From the NCBI GenBank assembly GCA_002224055.1, contig AZLU01000081.1, forward strand, positions 58,555 to 119,212: a stretch of 60,658 nucleotides of DNA, given 5' to 3'. Positions 36,717-48,146 of this stretch are shown here, in pieces (position 1 is the first letter of the stretch; each line of letters begins with the position of its first letter). Below the pieces are notes generated by a model. The model searched no databases. It was not told the origin of the DNA and worked only from the letters and a program-made list of their open reading frames with translations. A program made the position numbers and the translations under genes. This DNA comes from Pezizomycotina sp. ARF18. Its lineage: Eukaryota; Ascomycota.

Positions 36717-38633
36717 CTAGATATCCACAATGCGCAAAGAAACATTTTCGGGATTGGTCATACGCATTGAAGTCATTACCTCTCTTCTTTCGACGCATTC
36801 CATAACACGGGCATAAACTTGCTGTTCTGTTTCTCCCGCGAGCCTTACCGGCTCGATCCTACTGGACCTAAATGTCCTTGCCATGAAAGCTACCAACTCG
36901 ACCTGTGCGAATCGTTTTCCTACAGAATAATCAAGAAGGATAAAAATAAAATCTTAGCAGGAACATACGCAAAAAAATAACAGCCTAAAGAGTATCCGAG
37001 GCTTTTTTTTTTTTTTTTTTTGTAGTTTTACCTGGACACGATCTGTAGCCCACAGCTCACGGAAACAGATATTTTGGAACATCAAGTTGTCTATCGGATC
37101 CAGAAAACGAGAGGGCCTGAGCTCAAGGGTATCCTCCCCCCAAAGGGACGAGCACACCCAGCAAGCAGCCAAAGAGCCAAATATGACAGTTTTTAGGAGG
37201 AAGACGTAGGCTTCGGCGTAGAGCTGTTGGACTCATATCTTCGAACGACGTCGCAATCTGCAGCGTTTCCCATTCGACAGTTACTCTGCCCGGGGACGTG
37301 GTAGGAGTATACAATCTCAGTGTCTCATACATTACTGCCAGGCATCGTAACAGTTTCGAGAAGTCCTCGTAACTCCATTTGGATTCGTCGTCATCTGGAA
37401 AAACGGCAATGACTTCCTCACGAACCCATGCTTGGACGTCTGGATATACGGAGAGAAGATAGGGCTACAAGTTTCTTATTACTATTAAAAGTAGTGAGGC
37501 CAAAAAAAAAAAAAAAGGGAAAAATTTATGTGTGACAAGATAATGATTACCAAAGTAATAATAACACTTGCGGTAGTGTCATGGCCGGCCATATTATAAG
37601 CAAATAGATTCCCCCGGATCGTGTTGTCTGAAAGGCCTAGTTCGGGGTTATCACCTCGCTTTTGATTGGATTGCGTAGACCTTGTATTCTTCTCTTTTTA
37701 GAACACCGTACGAGCCCATTGACTAGGGGAGGGCGAGAATCACCGGGCCCGTGTTCCCGCTGAAGTTTCCTTTCTTGCTGGATTAATCGCTCGAGGTAGC
37801 CCTTGAGCTCTCTAACCCCAGCTCTGATATTATCTGTCTGCATCCACGAGGCCAAAGCCAATGTTGTTAAGTATTATTAAGTACTATACGTGAAGCCGAG
37901 AAAAACGTATGCCTGTAACCCGGAGCCTTTTGATACCGGCAACGTCAGACCCTTGGCTGTCGTCTTTATTGACGCCTAAACCAGCCGACATCAAAACACT
38001 AAAAGTAAGGTCCAGAGCCATCGATTCGCCTGAGCCGGTCCTTGGCGACAAACATTCAGGATTATCCACGAAGATACGTTTTGTGTTTCAACGCTTCGGA
38101 CCATACCAGCTTCGAATTAGATTCGCTAAACGGCTGCTGGTAATTCGACAGTGTCTCTGATACGTAGGACCTGAGGTAGTAAACACGCTCGGCCCGAACG
38201 GGCTCAGAAGCTCAAATAGTTCGAGCTGCCTTCCGAATGTCTTCCACGACGTGTGAAGCTATTTGATCGCCTCGGGATCAACAACCACGACCGAGTTCCC
38301 AGCAGGAGATACGTTAACGTACGCTGGTCCGTACTTCCGTTCGTGTAGTTGAGCTCTGTCATGATGTTGCGAAGCGTAGTAGCTGCCATTTACCAGGCTG
38401 TAGAAGCTTACCCCAGATTGTTGTAATTTCTCCGACAAGAAAGTATGGTCCAGCTGCCGAAGGAAACGCCCCACTCGAGGAACAAAGAAAAGTCATAGTG
38501 GGTTCAGATATGAGAAAGGCGTAACCAGAATTAGTAGGCCAATCTTTCTAGCTCTTACGTAGTTCAGTATCAGGCAGTACGTGGAATATAGAATGTAAGC
38601 CACCAGAGGAACGAAGATCATATACAGCTTCAT
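36717..38633 (-). CDS. Cytochrome P450 monooxygenase, microsomal
   Basis: This is a haem-thiolate oxygenase anchored in the ER. I choose ATG 38631-38633 because it opens an N-terminal membrane anchor (MKLYMIFVPLVAYIL) followed by YVRARKIGL and a Pro-rich hinge. The I-helix motif AGHDTTA lies at about 37572-37590 and the K-helix ExxR (ETLRLYTP) at about 37312-37330. The haem loop reads GYRSCPGKRFAQVE across an intron at 36920-37031. The stop TAG follows LRIVDI at 36717-36719. As printed, the haem loop contains a TGA immediately after Phe-Pro; two nearby base errors (about 37050-37062) would restore the usual Trp-Ser. Other frame changes occur, for example around 37130-37200 and 38400-38470. 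Family and substrate cannot be assigned, and no biosynthetic partner genes lie nearby. Confidence 0.88.
36920..37031 (-). other. P450 intron inside the haem loop with T19/A19 tract
   Basis: This is a phase-1 intron splitting the codon after the haem-ligand Cys-Pro. The donor is GTAAAAC and the acceptor is CTGTAG. In sense orientation an A19 run (plus-strand T19, 37003-37021) begins 10 nt after the donor. Confidence 0.75.
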
Positions 38634-39556
38634 TATTATATTGATATTTCCTCAGCCGTCAAGAGGGCGATAATAAAAAGCACTGCAATAGAACCAATGT
38701 TCAATGGGGATTTAGAGGCGCCAAAAAGAAGGGAGGATATTCACCCTCGAGAATCTGGAAGCCAATTAATAATAAGGAAATATACGATAGTGGTGTCTTC
38801 CAGTACACCCCCATCTGGAGGAAAAAATCGCTCCACTTGATGCATGAGCAGACGGGCGCATCCATTAAAAATCCCAGAGCAGAGTCGCTTTTGAAGGAGT
38901 TCGAAAGCTATTGGCCGGTATTCGAACATGAATGTTGCGTGCCCCACACACGCCCGTAGCCTCTTCATCCACAGCCATGCTCGCCAGGGCATTTAGTCAT
39001 GAGGGGTTTTTGAAAAGAAAAAAAAAGTACCGCAGCATTGCCAAATTGTCTTTCTTTCTTTCTTTTTTTTTTTTTTTGGTTCCTTATCGATCGTCAGATC
39101 CTCGTAGCCAATTTGAAGCCACGGTCAGGACTGGGATGTTATCGCTCCGCTTATATAGACGATATATATATATATATATATGCGTGTGCAATTGCAAAGA
39201 ATAGAACGTTGAAAGGAAAGTGAAAAGTAGAGAAAATGATGAAGATCAGAGAACAAGTGTATAGTAACAAATAAAACTGAGGATGTTGCAAGACTTAATG
39301 TTTCTTCGGTGTTAGCTTTTGGTAAACGGGTACATTTTTTTTTTTTTTTCATGTTGTCGGTGGCAATTTGTTCCAACAAAATATCACTCGGCGGATGTCA
39401 GACCCACCAAATATTTCTCAATTTTTGATTTTTCGAAACGAAATGGTTTAGAAAATTGGAGATACGTCATTATGTAGAGGTTCGGATTGCAAAAGCTTGA
39501 TACCACTTCTATTTCAAAGGGTTTATATTTCCTTTCTATAGTGAAGAGAAAGAGAG
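38634..39556. other. Divergent promoter region, P450 / DNAJC28
   Basis: About 0.9 kb separates the two divergent starts. It contains poly-T runs (39063-39078, 39336-39349) and a (TA)n run (about 39161-39181). A minus ORF at 38741-38992 (83 residues, ATG start) is open but shows no family signal. Confidence 0.5.
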
Positions 39557-41468
39557 ATGCTATCGAAGCAAGGAGAGACGACCCTCTTAGCTGTACTTCG
39601 CTCCTCCGCGAAACCTTTATCTTTTACCCGAGCACCGGTTCTAAAGCTGTCGCGGTTGCGGCAAAGGAATCTACACCCACATATATTTGGAATTTCTCGT
39701 AAGGGGCCATGCCATGTATCGGCCTACACCACCGATGCTAATTCCCGATCATCGACGCCCTCGCAGAAGGGTGAGGAGAGTAGTGCAGCTCCAGGCGAGG
39801 TTGAGTCTCAGGATGGTGTTGAAGGGGAGGAAGAGCTAGGCGCCATGTCACAGCGCCTACAGGGCCTGGCTGAGGAATCTGATGTTCTAAATCCTAGAGC
39901 TGCGCTTCGACGAATGCAGCAGGAAGAAAAGGCGCGGCTCGGACCAGATGCAACGAACGGCGAGACCGGCGTCAGCGAAGGCTTGTCGGAAGCGCTGAAG
40001 AATGATCTGCTCGAGAGGATTAAAGGCGCGGACTTTGAGGCGGAAAACGCAGCCGCCATTTCCTACTCGAAGCTCCCCTCACATGCAAGTAAACACACGA
40101 GGGACATTGCGATGTCGCAGGCATGGACGGGTACCGAGTCTACGTACGATGTCTCGTTGCGGATGCTGACGGATGCCCACAAGCTACTGCGCGGCAAGCA
40201 GGTCGCGCCGACTTCGAGGTCGCCGGTGAAGCACCAGCGCGTGGGTGGCGGTTAACAACACTTTACGTTCCGGACCGAAGGTTTCCGTGACCCAGAGGAT
40301 CATGCGTGCGAAAGATCAGGCCGAAAAGTATAATCTTATCAAAAAACCTGAGGATCAACTGACACAAGAGGAGCGCGCAGAGGTAAAAGATTGCTCAAGG
40401 AAAGATTTTCTCCGAGCGCAAGAGCTGTGCCCGCAACTATTGAAGGACTCGCAGCCCTTGCCAACGAAAAAATCGAAGATGCTTTCGCCCGCGGGTTTTC
40501 AAAGATCTACCCAACGCGGGTAAACCGATGGAGCGTGACCACCACGCAAATTCCCCTTTCATAGACAACACTACGTACCTTCTTAACCGCGCTATTCAGA
40601 GGCAAGAGATAACGCTTCCCTGGATCGACAAACAGAAGACGCTTCTGAGGGAGGCAGCTGCCTTTCGCTCGAGGCTACGCGCAACGTGGAAACGGCACGT
40701 CATGCGTTCCGTAGCAAGCAGTGGCGGTGGCGTTGAAGACTGGATCAAAAAAGCTTCGGAGTTTGAAGAAGCTGAAAAGATTATTAATCCCGACCCAGCC
40801 TTACCGCTAAAAAAAAAGGAAGAGATAGAAGAAAGAAGTGGCGAATGGACGGTAGAGTCACGCAGATTGGTGAACGCATACCTGCGCCCGCACCACCAGA
40901 GCTACCGAAAGAACCTCAACGGCCGTCACCAGCCTCGTCTGAAACGGCACCCACAATCATTACAGATGACCCTGTCGTTAGTAAAGACATACGACCTTTC
41001 AGAGATGCAACTTGGCTCGCTACAGAGAGCGGCTATATAAGCTTGCAGTAAAAACGCTCAATGACATGGTTACATCGTACAATCTAGAATGCCCCAGAGT
41101 TGCTCAAAAAGTCTATTATAACCTTGATTTCGAGCTCAGGCTTGCTACAGACAGGTTGCGAAAGAGGTACGCATTATAAAGGTTTAGTTTTCAGTGATGT
41201 TGACTGCATTTCCTAATTTTCCTTTTCCAAACTCTTTAGTCGTCATTGAGTTCCGAGAACGAGCTTCCAATCCCGATTTTGGCAAATACCTAGCCGGAGA
41301 TGATATAGACGGTAGCGGGCCGAGATCACAAAGTGGCCAGGGAGAATTTTTGAAGACTGTAACAACTGGTTTGGAGAGAAGACGCTTATATTTGAGGAGA
41401 AGAAGGAGAAGAGCTATGGCTTCAAAGAGTTTCTCCGCGACCTGTTTTCGAAACCTGCGAACCCATAA
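39557..41468 (+). CDS. DNAJC28-like protein, DUF1992 domain, probably mitochondrial
   Basis: The start ATG at 39557-39559 opens a basic, Ser/Arg/Leu-rich N-terminus that looks like a mitochondrial presequence. An acidic, Gly/Ser-rich linker follows, then a helical segment (AISYSKLPSHASKHTRDIA). The DUF1992 core appears across two frame changes: KIEDAFARGF, a short Gly-Lys-Pro turn, ERDHHANSPFIDNTTYLLNR and ITLPWIDKQKTLL (about 40460-40640). A conserved C-terminal block (LAVKTLNDMVTSYNL, KVYYNLDFELRLA) follows. A 73-nt intron (41167-41239) precedes the last exon, which ends FKEFLRDLFSKPANP before TAA (41466-41468). Despite the family name, no J domain is visible. The molecular role is not established from sequence. 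Confidence 0.82.
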
Positions 41469-41763
41469 GTGTACTGAATACACAAATACACTACTATATT
41501 TTAATACCACAGCTTATGTCTTCCTCGGTGATCTAGGCAGGCTCGATAAACTGATGCAAGTCTATTTGTATAATAACAGATATTCACTCCACATCTTTGT
41601 ATCAATCATGAATAGTTAATTCACAGTGACCGCATACAGCAGGCCCAGAAACAATTCCAGATTCCACTTACCAACATCATATACTAAATAAACTGACAAT
41701 ATATTTATTAATATTAAGGTGCATCTTTTAGTATGTTTAGTAATGTATCGATTATTTATAACG
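41469..41763. other. Convergent 3' region, DNAJC28 / SET gene
   Basis: AT-rich space between two convergent stop codons. No terminator-like or repeated structure stands out. Confidence 0.5.
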
Positions 41764-43972
41764 CTAGGACCAGCTCTCCATCAATTTCCGTCCCAGAAAT
41801 TCCCAGTAACTCGAAGGCCCAAGAGCACAATCCGGGACTTGCGTCCCAGAAGAAATAACCTTTGTCCTTAGTGGTTCATAAATATCCTCAAAGATGTGCG
41901 TACCGGCCTCATCACCGGTTTCGTCCTCCCGGGCCCGCAAGTGATGTTCGGGTCGTCGGAATGGAAAATCTTTAATCTCACTTCCTCCCACGGAAACGGA
42001 TGTACCCGTCGCATCTTCTGGAACCAGGCCGCCCACCATGGGTCCGATCCTTTTGGTACCGTTTTGTAAATGCATTGAAGGTATTTGTGTACAATAACGG
42101 CAACGAGTGCCTCGTCCTTGTCGTCGCTCGAAAATTCCTCTACAGCCTTGCCATAGTGAGAGGATGTGGCCTTCGGGAAATTCTTGTCGGATGCGCACAG
42201 CCGCGCAAATGTCATACGATTCTGGAAGTCATACTTTGCTAGAAGCCGCTGAGGTGGTTGACTAACGATTGCAGTATAGTGATCTGTGCGTCGCGATAGA
42301 TTTTAGCCGCTCTGATGCCTTTAGACTCAGGAATATTCAGCCCGGACTTGGCGCTTTTGCTTCCAGTATTGGCGCGAGCTTTGCGCTGGTTGCACGGTGG
42401 AGCTGAGCTGCTACTGCTAGGTCAAGGCGACTTGGGAAAATGAATTTCCCTCCTCCACCCCGCACGAGCTTCGCTTCCAAAGTTCTTCCTCAACTTCATT
42501 TGCGACCAGGAGCCTAAATACATCGAGAAGCGCTATCATGAAAGTCAGTAAGATTTTGCTAAATGATAGAATTTTATGCATTTTTCGGCCATCATGATAC
42601 TCACGTTCAGCCATATATCTATCAAGGGTCGAAGATTTTCACTGCTTGATGATTCGACTCTGCGCAAGAAAAAGACGTCTTCGGTGGCCAGTCTTTGGAT
42701 GACGGTAGAAGGTTTCTTACTTCTTGTTTGCCAGGTGACAATGGAGGGATTTGAATTTCATCGAAACGTAGTCAGAAGGACTGTCTCCGAGGCAAAAACC
42801 ATAGCTGAGAAGAACTATTCCGATCGAGCAGAATCATTTATTTAGCTTGGAGCACACACACGAAGGTTAAATATTTACGCACTGTACTCGATGCTTACGT
42901 TCTTCGTTCCTTTTGGGCCATAATTGTTGAAGACTTCATCTCCTGCTCTCCACTTCGATATATCGCCGTTGCTTAGAAGCTCTAGCTCATTTTCATTATG
43001 CAACCAGGTAACGGGCGTTATCTTGTGATTGAGAAAATCCCACAACGGAATCAAGATCGGTGTGGGGTCTTTCGCAGCTTCTGACGCGGCGTATCCATCG
43101 ATGTTGATGTCATCCAGGAGTTTCGACGGGAACGCGCGCGAGGATATTATTAAAGCAGCTCTCAAGAAGAGGGGCCTTGCGACAGTGGTTTTCCACGTTA
43201 GCCGGTCAAGCCTGGAGAAAGAAGGAGAATTCTTCTGGTTGGATCAAAAATACTATATACCATGTATATGCCTTAACATCCGTCCCATCTTCACCCAAAG
43301 CGGCAACACCGGCCTTCCACTCTTCCATCCAGTGGTTCTTTCGCACAGGGACCTCTGCAAACGCATTCGTACCCTGAAGTATGCTCAACTCATGCTCGCT
43401 GAGTTCCAAGGGGGTACCAAAGTGCTCTGGCAGTTGCCTGAAATACTGGTAGAAGCTGCTTTGGCCCCCGAGCAAGATGTGCGAGCAAATTCTGAAGCAG
43501 AGCTTCGAATGCGCCGTCACATCTGTGGATTTTTCGAAACAGTCCGGCAAGAGCGTGGGAGGCGATCTCAGAGAAAATGTTAAGCTCGTGGGTGTTGAGA
43601 CCAGTTTCTTCGGAACCTGGGGATCCTCGAAAGGCGGTTTCCAGCTCTGTTTTAAGAGGACGGAAATTTCTCCCGTCTTCCTATCTATGCATGTTTAGAG
43701 GAGTCGATTTGTGAATTACTTACACAAAAAAAAAAAAAAAAAAAAAAAAAGAATATTTATAGAAACCTGTGGGAAGGAAGTCTGTAAATACCTCTATGTA
43801 GAATCAAACTTGGATCGATATAGCCTCCGTGGGACGCGACCCATTTGCCAAATTCCTGGAGAGATAGATCCGTAGAATACATTTGCTCATCGCCATGATA
43901 TTGAACATGCTTCTTCAAGCTGGTGTCACCGAATTTTGCTTCTTGCACTGGCTGGGCATCCTGACGGTTCAT
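41764..43972 (-). CDS. SET-domain protein lysine methyltransferase (RKM/SETD6-like)
   Basis: The start ATG is at 43970-43972. The N-terminal block (LSLQEFGKWVASHGGYIDPS) is the usual opening of SET proteins that modify ribosomal or other non-histone substrates. A middle region carries SFYQYFRQLPEHFGTPLEL and LQGTNAFAEVPVRKNHW. The SET core follows: PILIPLWDFLNHK (about 43020-43060), ELELLSNGDISKW, and FNNYGPKGNEELLLGYGF assembled across frames (about 42890-42940). The C-terminal substrate-binding region includes LAKYDFQNRMTFARLCASDK and ends SSYWEFLGRKLMESWS before TAG at 41764. An intron near 43690-43790 contains a 25-nt homopolymer (43726-43750). Several frame changes interrupt the ORF. The substrate is unknown. 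Confidence 0.8.
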
Positions 43973-44386
43973 TCTCTGCCATGTTGCATGTTATTTATTT
44001 ATTATTTATTATTTATTTTTATTTTATTTGTTTTTTATTCCCCGACGGGTTGATATTTTACTGAGAAATACCTTTGACTCGGAGTCCAGTTACACACAGC
44101 ACACGCGCGTGCGCAGCGACCGAAGTAACCTCAACGCGTGCAGAATCAGTCATCAATTACCACGAGCGAAGTTTCAAGTAGTGCGAAGTTTCAAGGTAGT
44201 GCGAAGTTCCAAGGTAGCGTCCATGGCAATTGCTTCGAAAGCGACCCAAGACATTTAACTTGTTCTATTCTCATTAATAACAATAAAAAAAGATAAAAAA
44301 ATTATTCTCGTCATATATAGACCTAATTACGTTTCAAGGGTTTAAGTACTACATCATAGTAAAAAAAAAAAGTGGCGGTTTCTTTT
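43973..44386. other. SET gene promoter with three-copy minisatellite
   Basis: This spacer between two co-oriented minus-strand genes contains A/T-rich repeats (about 43988-44035) and a three-copy 17-18 nt repeat (44166-44218), listed separately. Confidence 0.5.
44166..44218. repeat. Three-copy 17-18 nt tandem repeat
   Basis: Three near-identical units stand head to tail: GCGAAGTTTCAAGTAGT (44166-44182), GCGAAGTTTCAAGGTAGT (44183-44200) and GCGAAGTTCCAAGGTAGC (44201-44218). They lie about 200 bp upstream of the SET-gene ATG and 170 bp downstream of the SPP382 stop. Confidence 0.85.
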
Positions 44387-47300
44387 TCAGTGGCGATGAC
44401 CCTGTTCCAACCTCTTCTCGATTTTGTCTAAACCCACAGGCTCGAATATATCCTTCTTCTTCGGTCCTGGGCCCAAACAACATCCTGGAAGAAATAGCAA
44501 GGACACCACCAGTACCACTTGCGCTCTCCGTAATCCTGAAGAGCGGTTGTCCAGTCCCTTCGTGAGCTTTACGCTGGGTATAAGTAGTAGATTGTGATCC
44601 GTGCACCATTCATCAACATATCTCTGAACGTTGAGTTGAAATCCTTGCCAGAGCCATCTGCACTATCAGGCACCAAATTTCCCTTCGCATGCCGCTTCTC
44701 GGATCCGCCCAGCGTACGGGCAGGGGGTGATGGCCGGATTGGCCTGGCGGGCCCTGCAGAAGGAGCGGTAAGAACTTCGCCAGGGCCAAGTTCCAGGGCC
44801 TGATTCATCATATCAAGCCCCTTTTGAAACTCCTTACGAACTGGGGCGCCTGTTTCAAGGCATCTGGTAAAACGCTGCCTGACCACCACTGATACCATTC
44901 TGAGATTTCATCGTAGTTCGGATCATCGCTGGAGGAGGTAAGCCATGAATACAGTGTCTGTAGCCATTTCGGGAAGAATTCCGCCTCAAGTAATTGTGTA
45001 AAAGTAGATAGCCGAAAGAAGCTGTGCCATTGCAGAACATTGTCCAAGGGCTCCAACTGTTGGTCGGCAGGATTGATACTTAAATCGCGTCTGAGGAGTT
45101 CCGCTAGGCGAGGCAAAAGATGGTGGACAAGCATCTTTTCGAGCTCTCCTGGTCCGAACACCTCTTGCCACGCTTCCAGGCCTTTTATCGCCCCCTTTGA
45201 AAGATCCCACTGATCAAGGATAACGCGGAATTCCTCTTGACTTCCCTTATCAGATCTTCGGAGTGCTCTCCAAGGTAAGGAGCCAAGGGAAGACCCAAAC
45301 ATGAGGGGAGGTGGTACAGATTTTTTGTTAGCCGTGCGTGGGTTCCAACTACTGACCGCAGCTTTGAGTTTTGGAATGACTAGTTGGTCAAGAATATTGG
45401 CTTGGATGAAAGGCGGAGCACGGTACTCCAAGCCTCAAGGAGTGTTACGACTGGGGTCGGATCGTGAACGTTCCAATGGTTGTTGATAGCTGATCGTATC
45501 TTCGGCAGCCACACGTTGTAGATCATGCTTTCGTAGTGGCTCGAGGATTTGCCTAGTTTTTCGCTGTCAAGGTTATTCGCGATAAGGCCTTCGACGTCTT
45601 CCCTAGTTCGTATTTTGAAAACGTAGCGCAGTTTACGGATCGGTTCCAGTAGAAATACTGGATCATGCAAAGGATCCCAGTTGACGAACGCCGACTTAAG
45701 CAAAGGGTGGAAGGCAGCTACTGCGGCTTCCGATAACCCATACTTGTCAATCTCGTCCTTGTACATTACCTGCATATTCTCTAGCTTCTCTGTCAACTCG
45801 TTCACTTTACTTTCGTGCTCGTTAAGATCCGTATGCGGCACAGACACGGACATCTTCCGGAGGTCTCCCACAAATCCGAGTATTTTGTCCAATCGCTGGC
45901 AGGTGTCGACTTGTTCGTCTAGATCGCGATTCATAGACTTTTCTTCAACGTCAACAAACTTCCTCCTGACCTGAAGCGTCTTCCATTCCGCGGCGAAACT
46001 CTCAAGGTCCCTTCTTGCCATCCGAGCGATCTTCACATTTGGGTCTTCTTCCTTAGAAGGTTCGCCAACAGACAGTAAACCTGGCGTCCCGGGATCGATT
46101 GTCTTCGCTTCTTTGCCCGTGAGGTCGATTATTGACTTGAGCACCGATGGTACCTCGAGCCCTTGGCATCCTGCGATATCTCTTCGGCAGTGCGGAACTT
46201 GGGTTTCCGCTTTGAGGTTCCTCCAGGTGTTGTTGTGCCACTTGCCGGAGTCTCACTCCCTCCACGCCGTGCTGCGTCGCGTTTCTTTCGTTGTTTTCTT
46301 TCCTTCTCGCTATCGCTATCAGAGACGATTTCACCTTGGAGTTCTTTCCTGCGTCTTTCTTCCTCTTTCGCTTGTTTCGTCTTTCCTTGATTAACCCCAC
46401 ACCGGCACCTTGTGGTCGTAGTTTGACTTCGATAGGCTTTAAGATACCTTCACCAAATTTTCCGAGACCTTTGCCTTCCTGATAACCCATCTTTGCCATC
46501 ATCCGGGCGGCGAATGATTGCCCATTGATACCAGAGCCTCCAGCTTGCTTGCCTTTCTTTTTCCCTTTGCGGTCATCGGCATCAGCTTGAGTAAACGAGG
46601 GACGGGCAACGATATTTTCTTCCTGTTGAGGCGTATCTTCATACATTGGTTGAGGAGCGAACATCGCCATTCGCTCGGCAGAAGATACGAAGCCTTTTCC
46701 AAGCGGATTCGAAAGCATCGGCGTATCTCCACCCCCGGGTGGCGCCGCAGGCAGCGGCGCAGCGTCCAGCTGAGTAGAGTCAATAGTTCCGGCAGCCTTG
46801 AAGCCAAGGCCAAATCCACCTCTCCCTCCATGAGAAAACCCAGCGCTCTGCTCCGGTTGCGGCGAAGCATCCTTGCTGCTGCCGTCCGATGCCGATTGAA
46901 ACCCGAGCCCCGCGTGAGTATTGAGAGATCTGGGTGTCGAAGCTCCCGAATTCCCCGAGGCTGCACTGCCAACTGCTCGTGGAGCGAACAGAAAACCTCG
47001 TTTCGCTGATGTTGTCGAAGAACCAACACCATCACCACCACCTTTCGGCTCCTGGTCGCCTTCGGCGCTGCTCCTTGGTCAATATCCATCTTGTCCGTTT
47101 CGGAGGCGGTTGCTTGGTTGAACCCAAGGTTGAAGCCTAGCCCGAATCCCATACCACTAGCGCGATTGCTTCCAAGCCCCAATCCTACATGCCCTTCGTC
47201 ATCGTCGTCCTCTTCTTCTTCGTCGTCGTCGTCATCACCACCATTATCATCCTTCTCGATGCGCCGTCGCTAGCGTCCTGTTAGAATCGTCTTCCTCGTC

Positions 47301-47636
47301 GTCATCCGTGCTTCTGATTTTGCGACGAACGCAACGCCGCCATGTCGCAGTGATCTGCCACTCTTACCTCCTCTTCTAGATCTAGACCAACGATCATTGT
47401 CATCGTCATCGCTGTCGCTTCCAAAACACCGAGAGCGGCTCGATCCCTCGCCTCTCTTCCAGTTTTCCTGCGCTTCCGACGATTTCGGCTGTGGAAGTCC
47501 CCTGGATCGTCATCGTCAGCGAGATCGCCGAAGGCATTGCTATTGTCTTGGTCGGAGTCGGATCAGAAGAATCCGATGCGTACGACAGCTCCATCGACAG
47601 TTTACTCCGCTTAGTCATCTCGTCCAGAGTATTCAT
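44387..47636 (-). CDS. SPP382: Splicing factor SPP382/NTR1 (TFIP11 family), G-patch and GCFC domains
   Basis: This spliceosome-disassembly factor recruits and activates the DEAH helicase Prp43 on the intron-lariat complex. The start ATG at 47634-47636 gives MNTLDEMTKRSKLSMEL. The N-terminal part has Asp/Glu-rich tracts and Gly-Leu-Gly-Phe repeats. The G-patch reads MMAKMGYQEGKGLGKFGEGI with a basic follow-up (about 46410-46520), the usual Prp43-binding segment. A coiled segment (ESKVNELTEKLENMQVMYKD) leads into the GCFC domain: YESMIYNVWLPKIRSAINNH, NILDQLVIPKLKAAVSSWNP, LEAEFFPKWLQTLYSWLTSS and LGPGEVLTAPSAG. The C-terminus has WCTDHNLLLIP and FEPVGLDKIEKRLEQGHRH before TGA (44387-44389). 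No intron is obvious; frame changes occur at about 44430-44560, 46150-46380 and 46990-47560. Confidence 0.92.
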
Positions 47637-48146
47637 AGATCAAAAGAAGAAGAAGAAGCAAAAAGAACAAGGATACTTAGACCCCTTTGGAGGCGGGAAG
47701 AAACGGGGTGAGTTTGGTGAATGACGAAGTTTTGAAAGAACAGTAGTTTTTGTGGTCGTGTCGTCCCATGTTCTTTCAATTTCGTTACTCATTCCGAAAA
47801 GAAAAGAAAAAAAAAAAAAAAAAAAAAAGGGAAGGAAGGAAGGAAGGAAAGAAAAGAAAGAAAAAGCAATTCCTAAATTCCGTCCATGGGCAGCCCATTA
47901 AAAAAAAAAAAAAAAACTTTTCTTTTTAGATAAAATTCGTTCGAAAACACCCAAAAAATACAACCACTACTACTGCTTATATTAGCACAAGATTGGAAAA
48001 AAAAAAAAAAAGATATACGCCGCATTTCTGTCTCTCAAGATATTTGATAAACCGCTTTCAAATTAGCAGCGTGCTTACTTAATGTAATTGGTGCTTACTT
48101 TCACCAATTATTAGTGTATACTTTCGCTACTTCTAGATACCATTAG
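47637..48146. other. Divergent promoter region, SPP382 / RKM5
   Basis: About 0.5 kb between divergent starts, with three poly-A tracts (about 47808-47828, 47901-47916 and 47998-48011) and a GGAA repeat (about 47831-47847). Confidence 0.5.
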
